A DNA stretch of 10,424 nt, from NCBI GenBank assembly GCA_017883345.1, contig JADGNT010000099.1:1-10424 (forward strand), in the 5' to 3' direction. Under the pieces are notes generated by a model, which was not told the DNA's origin, searched no databases, and was given only the letters and a program-made list of their open reading frames with translations. The translations under genes and the position numbers were made by a program. Below, one piece after another: positions 5,752 through 10,424 of this stretch. This DNA comes from Candidatus Solibacter sp. Its GTDB lineage: Bacteria > Acidobacteriota > Terriglobia > Bryobacterales > Bryobacteraceae. The first letter of the stretch is position 1; each line of letters starts with the position of its first letter.

Positions 5752-6351
5752 ATGCATCTTAAGATTCTGGGGCATCCGATTTTCACTAATCTGAACTTCC
5801 ACATGCCGATGATTGTGGACCTCTCGCATCCTCTGGTCATGCTTGCAGGCGAGAACGGGGCGGGGAAGTCGACTCTGCTGCACTCCATCTTCTACGCCCT
5901 GCGCGGCGACCAGGTGGAGGGCTACGTCTACCGTGTCGAACCCGGCGGCGTCCAGCCCGGCAAGGCCTACCTCTTCGACGCGGAACAACACAATCCGCGC
6001 ACCCAACTGGAACTCTTCAAGGAGCAGCCGGAAATGGTGGAATTCCTGCGCACCGCCAGCCACGGCCAGGTCATGCTCTCCATGTTCCGCGAGACCTTTC
6101 CGAAGCTGCCCGAAGGCACCACGCTGCTGCTCGACGAACCCGAAATGGCGCTTTCGGTTTCCAACCAGCGCCGCATTCTGAAAATGCTTCTGGAACTGGT
6201 GGACCGGAAGAAGTTCCGCATCTTCTGCGCCACTCACTCGCCGGTGCTGATCGAGTCCCCGGAAACCTACGTGATCAACCTCGACCGCCACGTCAACCGG
6301 AACATCATCCCGGACGGCCAGGGTATCGAAGGCGCCAGCACCATTCAGTAG
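5752..6351 (+). CDS. Compact AAA/ABC-like ATPase (AAA_21-type)
   Basis: This 199-residue predicted cytoplasmic P-loop ATPase is of the small stand-alone kind related to ABC and SMC/RecF ATPase domains. Walker A is GENGAGKST at residues 33-41. An ABC-signature-like segment ASHGQVML lies at 102-109. Walker B is LLLDEPE at 125-131 with the catalytic glutamate E129, and the switch histidine is in CATHSP (159-164, H162). No second domain such as a Toprim nuclease, membrane segment or coiled-coil arm follows. I chose the ATG at 5752 because upstream residues in the frame back to 5575 lie antisense to the DUF29 gene and are not family-like. No ribosome site is seen, so the message may be leaderless. 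It is divergent from DUF29 and convergent with the hydrogenase operon. Partner and substrate are unknown. Confidence 0.83.
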   Translation: MHLKILGHPIFTNLNFHMPMIVDLSHPLVMLAGENGAGKSTLLHSIFYALRGDQVEGYVYRVEPGGVQPGKAYLFDAEQHNPRTQLELFKEQPEMVEFLRTASHGQVMLSMFRETFPKLPEGTTLLLDEPEMALSVSNQRRILKMLLELVDRKKFRIFCATHSPVLIESPETYVINLDRHVNRNIIPDGQGIEGASTIQ

Positions 6352-6371
6352 CCGGAGGCCTATGACCTGTT

Positions 6372-6728
6372 GTGCGCAATTTGGCAAGTGGGTCATTCTT
6401 GATGAGCGCCGAGGGCTGGAAAGAGTACTTCGGATGGGGGAGCCCATCGAAGGCATATGAGGCGCTCGATGAACATGTTGAGGAGCGTGTGCGGCAGGGA
6501 GCGGATTCCGCGACGGAGCCGCGAACTATCCTCGCAGCATCGATTCCAACACCGCCCGCGCGCGCTCCATGGCCGCGGGGAGTCCCGCCGTCACCTGCGG
6601 CGAGAGGCCGATTCCGGTGCCGATGTGCGCCGGCTCCACGCCGACCACTACAATCTCCCCGGCATCGTCGCCCAGCAGCCGCGCCGTGGCCAGCAGTTCC
6701 AGCGCGTTGCCTTCGTGCGCGGTGGTAG
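6372..6728 (+). other. Doubtful open reading frame in the ATPase-hydrogenase gap
   Basis: A GTG-initiated frame of 118 codons begins just after the ATPase. Only its first 50 or so residues lie outside the hydrogenase protease gene. This stretch, including an inner ATG at 6402 (MSAEGWKEYFGWG and then KAYEALDEHVEERV), has a plausible acidic helical composition. The rest runs antisense through the protease gene and is proline- and arginine-rich noise. It could be the start of a broken small gene, or chance. I recognise no family. Confidence 0.15.
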
Positions 6729-7044
6729 AGCGCGCGACACGAAGGCCGTCGATGGCCGGCCCGCGCAGCACGTGCACGCTGCCTGGTTCCGCGCCCAGTC
6801 CCACCGCGTCCAGCACCAACACCGCGCGCCGGTTGGCCAGGTAGTGGAGCAGGGCCAGACCCTGCGTGCCGCCATCCACGAATTCCACCTGCTCGGTGGC
6901 GCCGCACTCCGCCAATAGCGCCGCGTGCAAGTGCAGTCCGGCGGCATCGTCGCTCAGCAGCAGGTTGCCCAGCCCGAGCACCAGGATCGGCGCCCGGGGT
7001 ACCCCCTTTGGGTCGGGCCAAGTGTCAACTGAGCCAGCGGTCAT
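6526..7044 (-). CDS. hyaD: NiFe hydrogenase maturation endopeptidase (HyaD/HupD/HybD family)
   Basis: This 172-residue cytoplasmic protease cleaves the C-terminal tail of the large subunit after nickel insertion. The family fold is evident from VLGLGNLLLSDDAAG (residues 22-36), FVDGGTQGLALLHYL (55-69), VLVLDAVG (75-82) and TAHEGNALELL (108-118). The nickel-sensing residues of E. coli HybD (E16, D62, H93 from published work) fall at a constant offset of 17 on D33, D79 and H110 here, with the first changed from Glu to Asp. Length is typical. Its ATG overlaps the end of the cytochrome gene by 20 bases in another frame, so the two are translationally linked. It is the last gene of the operon in this window, and its partner large subunit is encoded two genes upstream. 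Confidence 0.92.
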   Translation of the reverse strand: MTAGSVDTWPDPKGVPRAPILVLGLGNLLLSDDAAGLHLHAALLAECGATEQVEFVDGGTQGLALLHYLANRRAVLVLDAVGLGAEPGSVHVLRGPAIDGLRVARSTTAHEGNALELLATARLLGDDAGEIVVVGVEPAHIGTGIGLSPQVTAGLPAAMERARAVLESMLRG

Positions 7045-7750
7045 GATCCAGATCGCCCTTCTGGTAGAACTTGTAGCCCGAGATGATCGAAGTGATCAGG
7101 CCGTTGCGATACTGGTGGGAGTCAAAGGTCACGATGTACAAGTGCAGAATCGTGAAGACCACGAAACTCCAAGCCAGGGTGTGGTGCCACGTGTGCACCG
7201 CGTAGGAGCCGCCCAGCAACGGAATCACCCAGCCCGTGAGCCGGTCCCAGAAACCGCCAGGGTTCGATTCCGAGTAGAGCGCCAGGCCGGTGACGATCTG
7301 GCACCACCCCAGGAAGATCACGAAGAACGTGTAGACCAGGCCGGCCAGGGCGTTGTGGCCCAAGTGCACGTGGCCGCGCTCCAGACGCAGATACTGCCTG
7401 GCCTGCGACGTGAGGTCGGCCCACCAGTCTTTTCGCCACACGAAGGGGAAGCCCGAACGGGAGTAGTTGTTGCCGAAGTAAAAACAGTAGATCCGCAGCA
7501 GGAATCCGAACAGCAGGGCGTATCCCGCCACGAAGTGAATCTGGCGCGCGCGGCCCATCACGAAGTGGTTGTAGGCCTCTCCGTTGGGCGCCAGGGCCGG
7601 ATTGGCGATGTACAGGCCGGTCAGGAACAGCGCCGCGACCGCGAGCGCGTTGATCCAGTGCGCCAGCCGCACCGGCGCCTGCCAGACGTACTTCCGCCCG
7701 TATCCGGTTTCGCCGGGGGCAAGCTCCAGGGAACGATAGGTGGTAGCCAT
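7025..7750 (-). CDS. hyaC: Ni/Fe-hydrogenase b-type cytochrome subunit (HyaC/HoxZ/HupC family)
   Basis: This 241-residue integral membrane diheme cytochrome b anchors the hydrogenase and passes electrons from H2 to the quinone pool. Four membrane segments can be read at about residues 34-50, 70-92, 136-157 and 190-208. Candidate heme ligands are H31 (RLAHWINA), H72 (RQIHFVAGY), H189 or H190 (VHTWHHTLAW) and H203 (FTILHLYIV), the usual set for this family. Length agrees with the family at 220-260 residues. It lies directly after the large-subunit gene, with a very strong ribosome site, and before the maturation protease. This order (small, large, cytochrome, protease) is the classical membrane-bound uptake hydrogenase operon. 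Confidence 0.94.
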   Translation of the reverse strand: MATTYRSLELAPGETGYGRKYVWQAPVRLAHWINALAVAALFLTGLYIANPALAPNGEAYNHFVMGRARQIHFVAGYALLFGFLLRIYCFYFGNNYSRSGFPFVWRKDWWADLTSQARQYLRLERGHVHLGHNALAGLVYTFFVIFLGWCQIVTGLALYSESNPGGFWDRLTGWVIPLLGGSYAVHTWHHTLAWSFVVFTILHLYIVTFDSHQYRNGLITSIISGYKFYQKGDLDHDRWLS

Positions 7751-7755
7751 GGCGT

Positions 7756-7761
7756 CCTCCT
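7756..7761 (-). promoter_or_regulatory. Consensus ribosome site for the cytochrome gene, overlapping the large-subunit stop
   Basis: Read on the minus strand, AGGAGG stands 5 bases before the cytochrome ATG and shares one base with the TGA of the large-subunit gene. This full-consensus Shine-Dalgarno sequence suggests efficient reinitiation and coupled synthesis of the two subunits. Confidence 0.75.
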
Positions 7762-9482
7762 CACCGTACCTTCACTTCCACCAGCTTCTCGCCTGACGGG
7801 CCGAACACGTGCGACGCGCACGCCAGGCAGGGGTCGAACGAGTGGATGGTGCGCAGGATCTCCACCGGCCGCTTGGGATCCGCCATGGGCGTGCCGATGA
7901 GCGCAGCCTCATAGGCCCCGTGCTGCCCCTTGGCGTCGCGCGGCGAAGCATTCCAGGTGCTGGGTACCACGATCTGGTAGTTGGCGATTTTCCCATCCTT
8001 GATGTGCACCCAGTGCCCCAGCGCGCCGCGCGGCGCTTCGGTGAACCCGCAGCCTTTGGACTCCGCTTTCCAGGTAGAGGGATCCCAGAACTGGGTGTCG
8101 GCGGTGGCCGAGTCGCCAGCCTTCAGGTTGGCGATCAGGCGGTCGTACTCATCCATCAGCCAGTGCACCGCCAATTGGGACTCCAGGCCGCGCGCGGCGG
8201 TCCGGCCCAGGGTGGAGAACAGCGCTTCCGGTCCCACCTTCAGTTTCCCGAGCGCCTGGGTCACCACTTCTTTGTAATCGGTGCGCCCGCTAGCGAACCC
8301 CATGAGCATGCGCGCCAACGGCCCCACTTCCATCGCCTGGCCTTTCCATCGCGGCGCTTTCACCCAGGAATAAGCCTTGTTTTCGTCGAGCTGTTTGTAC
8401 GGCGGTTTGGGCCCGGTGTAGTTGGCCTCGGTGACGCCGTCCCAGGGATGCAGCGAATTCTTGCCGTCGGGGTACTGATACCAGGAGTGAGAAATCTCCT
8501 CCTGGACCTGGGCCGGATCGGCGGGATCCACGGGCAAAACCTCGTTCAGGTTCTTGTTGAGGATCACGCCGCGCGGGAAGCGGAACTTGGCCACGTCGGC
8601 GATGCCGTTCTGCGGCAGGTCGCCGTAGGACATGTAGTTGCCCAGGCCGCCGCCGATCTTGGTCCACTCGGGGTAGAACGAGGCCACCGCCAGCAGGTCG
8701 GGGATGTACAGGTTCTCGACGATGTCGATGGCGTCCGCGATCAGCCCCCGCACCATGGTGAGGCGCTCGATGTTGATGGCGTTGTCGCCCTGCAGCGAGA
8801 TGGCGGAAGCCATGCCGCCTACCAGGTAGTTGGGGTGGGGGTTCTTGCCGCCGAACACGGTGTGGATCTTGATCACTTCCTTCTGCCACTTCAAGGCTTC
8901 CAGGTAATGCGCCACGGCCATCAGGTTGGCCTCGGGCGGCAGCTTGTAAGCGGGGTGGCCCCAGTAGGCGTTCTGGAAGATGCCCAATTGTCCGGAGGCC
9001 ACAAACTTCGTCAGCGTTGCGGCCACATCTTTGAAATAGCCCTCGGTGGAAGTGGGCCAGCTCGGCGACACCTTCTGGGCCAGCGCCGCCGTGGCGGCCG
9101 GGTTGGCTTTCAGCGCGGAGACCACGTCCACCCAGTCCAGCGCGTGCAGATGGTAGAAGTGGATCACGTGGTCCTGCACCATCTGGGTCAGGAACATGAT
9201 GTTGCGGATGATGTCGGCGTTGCGCGGCACCTGGATGCCGAGAGAGTTCTCTACGCACCGCACGCTGGCCAGCGCGTGTACCGTGGTACACACGCCGCAG
9301 ATGCGTTCGCAGAATGCCCAGGCATCGCGCGGGTCGCGGCCCTGCAGAATCACTTCCAGGCCGCGCCACATGGTGCCCGAACTCACGGCGTCGTGAATGT
9401 GATTGCTATCGTCGAGCATCGCCTCCAGGCGGAGGTGTCCTTCAATTCGGGTAACCGGATCTACTACGACTCGCTGTGCCAT
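7761..9482 (-). CDS. hyaB: NiFe hydrogenase large subunit, group 1 membrane-bound
   Basis: This 573-residue catalytic subunit carries the NiFe(CN)2CO centre that splits H2. The L1 motif [10 protein letters not shown] (residues 60-69) supplies C62 and C65. The L2 motif DPCLACASH (550-558) supplies C552 and C555, followed by H558. RIEGHL (12-17) holds the conserved glutamate E14. After H558 there is a 15-residue tail ([15 protein letters not shown]), the expected substrate of the maturation protease encoded downstream. Full length is close to HyaB/HupL proteins. The ATG lies 3 bases after the small-subunit stop and 8 bases from a strong ribosome site (GGAGGTGA) inside that gene. The subunit has no export signal of its own and should be carried by the small subunit's Tat signal, as is known for the family. 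Confidence 0.96.
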   Translation of the reverse strand: MAQRVVVDPVTRIEGHLRLEAMLDDSNHIHDAVSSGTMWRGLEVILQGRDPRDAWAFCERICGVCTTVHALASVRCVENSLGIQVPRNADIIRNIMFLTQMVQDHVIHFYHLHALDWVDVVSALKANPAATAALAQKVSPSWPTSTEGYFKDVAATLTKFVASGQLGIFQNAYWGHPAYKLPPEANLMAVAHYLEALKWQKEVIKIHTVFGGKNPHPNYLVGGMASAISLQGDNAINIERLTMVRGLIADAIDIVENLYIPDLLAVASFYPEWTKIGGGLGNYMSYGDLPQNGIADVAKFRFPRGVILNKNLNEVLPVDPADPAQVQEEISHSWYQYPDGKNSLHPWDGVTEANYTGPKPPYKQLDENKAYSWVKAPRWKGQAMEVGPLARMLMGFASGRTDYKEVVTQALGKLKVGPEALFSTLGRTAARGLESQLAVHWLMDEYDRLIANLKAGDSATADTQFWDPSTWKAESKGCGFTEAPRGALGHWVHIKDGKIANYQIVVPSTWNASPRDAKGQHGAYEAALIGTPMADPKRPVEILRTIHSFDPCLACASHVFGPSGEKLVEVKVR

Positions 9483-9485
9483 GGC

Positions 9486-10424
9486 TCACTTCACCTCCCC
9501 GGTCGTGTTCTCTGGCGGATCCACGGGTTTGCCGGCGATCCGCTTGCCGGCGCGGCGCGCCCAGTACGATGCCAGGTGCGCGCCCACGCCGACCCCGGTC
9601 AGCACCGCCAGCGTCTTGCCCACCTGGTCCGGCGTCGACTCGATTCCCGGCAGCGGGACGCTGCCGGCCATGCGTTCGTAGAAAGGCCCGTGGTCCCAGA
9701 AGTTCGCTTCGCTGCATCCGATGCACGGGTGCCCGGAACCGATCGGGAAGCTGGTGCCGGCATTCCATTTCACGGTCGGGCACGAATTGTACGTCATCGG
9801 TCCGCGGCAGCCCATCTTGTATAGGCACCAACCCTTGCGGGCGCCCTCGTCGTCCCAGGACTCGACGAACTGTCCGGCGTCGAAGAACGCGCGCCGGTAG
9901 CACTTGTCGTGAATGCGCTGCCCGTAGAACATCTTGGGACGGCCGGTGCGGTCCAGTTCCGGCAACTGGTCGAAGGTCAGGATGTAGGCCAGCACGCCGG
10001 TCATCACCTCGGCGATGGGTGGACACCCCGGCACGTTGACGATCGGCTTGTTGGTCACGATCTTGTGAACCGGCTGGGCGCCCGTGGGGTTCGGCTTGGC
10101 GTTCTGCACGCAGCCGTACGAGGCGCAGGCGCCCCAGGCCACAATCGCCTTGGCGTCTTCGGCCGTTTCCTTCAGGATGTCGAGAAAGCTCTGTCCGCCC
10201 ACGGTGCAGTAGACACCGCCGTCGCGGGTGGGCGCGTTGCCCTCCACGGCCAGCAGGTACTGCCCCTTGTGGTCCTTCATGATCTTCCGGCGGATCTCCT
10301 CGGCCTGCTCTCCCGCCGCTGCCTGCAGCGTTTCGTCGTAGTCCAGCGAGATCATGTTCAGGATCAGGTCCTGGGCGATGGGGTGCGAGCTTCGGATGAA
10401 ACTTTCACTGCAGCAGGTGCATTC
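9486..10424 (-). CDS. hyaA: NiFe hydrogenase small subunit, O2-tolerant group 1d type (5' end off the window)
   Basis: The visible 312 residues begin at [15 protein letters not shown]; the N-terminus with the expected Tat signal lies beyond the window. The protein carries three iron-sulfur clusters from the active site to the cytochrome. Adding 15 to visible positions gives the mature numbering of E. coli Hyd-1/Ralstonia MBH as I recall it from published structures. All ligands then fall in register: C17, C19, C20, C115, C120 and C149 for a [4Fe-3S] proximal cluster; C230, C249 and C252 with P242 for the medial [3Fe-4S]; and H187, C190, C215 and C221 for the distal [4Fe-4S]. A C-terminal membrane helix ([18 protein letters not shown], about visible residues 271-288) anchors it to the cytochrome. 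An internal ATG at 10355 is not the true start, because the conserved cysteines lie before it. Confidence 0.95.
   Translation of the reverse strand, partial: ECTCCSESFIRSSHPIAQDLILNMISLDYDETLQAAAGEQAEEIRRKIMKDHKGQYLLAVEGNAPTRDGGVYCTVGGQSFLDILKETAEDAKAIVAWGACASYGCVQNAKPNPTGAQPVHKIVTNKPIVNVPGCPPIAEVMTGVLAYILTFDQLPELDRTGRPKMFYGQRIHDKCYRRAFFDAGQFVESWDDEGARKGWCLYKMGCRGPMTYNSCPTVKWNAGTSFPIGSGHPCIGCSEANFWDHGPFYERMAGSVPLPGIESTPDQVGKTLAVLTGVGVGAHLASYWARRAGKRIAGKPVDPPENTTGEVK
9491..9498 (-). promoter_or_regulatory. Ribosome site for the hydrogenase large subunit
   Basis: Read on the minus strand, GGAGGTGA sits 8 bases before the large-subunit ATG at 9482, inside the last codons of the small-subunit gene. 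It supports this start and coupled translation of the two subunits. Confidence 0.65.

Noticed and set aside
7809..9824. 671-codon open frame antisense to the hydrogenase subunits
   Set aside because: It covers the large-subunit gene and part of the small-subunit gene in opposite orientation, with low-complexity R/G/H/V composition and no recognisable domain. The minus-strand genes are certain.
1..10424. CRISPR array or other regularly spaced direct repeats
   Set aside because: No direct repeats with even spacing were found; the only repeats are dispersed inverted palindromes.

Overview
The window looks like a chromosomal piece from a high-GC, soil-type, probably aerobic bacterium. My best guess is Acidobacteriota of the Solibacter/Bryobacter kind. 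That is an inference from the mixture seen here: Tat-exported sulfatase, Tat-type Gfo/Idh/MocA oxidoreductase, DUF29, a ParDE-type toxin-antitoxin pair, REP-like GACAGG hairpins and a membrane-bound NiFe hydrogenase. No taxonomic marker gene is present.

Layout. Positions 1-389 hold no convincing complete gene, but they contain a dense run of hairpins (183-245) nested inside a longer inverted repeat. At 390-890 there is a type II toxin-antitoxin operon (RHH-like antitoxin, RelE/ParE toxin, stop and start codons abutting). Converging on it on the minus strand are a Tat-signal sulfatase (2369-3811) and, downstream of it, a sugar-porter MFS transporter (909-2228). The gap between these two contains a mirror pair of 20-bp hairpin repeats, one of which touches the sulfatase stop codon. 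A Gfo/Idh/MocA-family oxidoreductase (3866-4963) diverges from the sulfatase. The three genes may form a small locus for desulfating, importing or oxidising a sugar, although the substrate cannot be read from the sequence.

A strong hairpin (4991-5038) separates the oxidoreductase from a complete tRNA-Ser(CGA) gene (5085-5174), which has a perfect extended -10 promoter. Next come a DUF29 protein (minus, 5230-5685) and, divergent from it, a compact 199-residue AAA/ABC-like ATPase (plus, 5752-6351).

The right third (6526 to the window end, all minus strand) is a tightly packed hydrogenase operon in the order small subunit, large subunit, b-type cytochrome, maturation protease. The small subunit runs off the window. 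It carries the six-cysteine pattern, in exact register, that ligates the [4Fe-3S] proximal cluster of O2-tolerant group 1d membrane-bound uptake hydrogenases. The large subunit has intact L1 and L2 nickel-binding motifs and a cleavable 15-residue tail. The cytochrome would pass electrons to quinone, and the protease would mature the large subunit. The encoded activity is therefore periplasmic H2 oxidation feeding an aerobic respiratory chain. The hyp assembly genes are not in the window.

I see no clear evidence for a wholly new multi-gene system. The best leads are the O2-tolerant hydrogenase signature, the dispersed GACAGG hairpin family, the structured region before the toxin-antitoxin operon, and the uncharacterised DUF29/ATPase pair.
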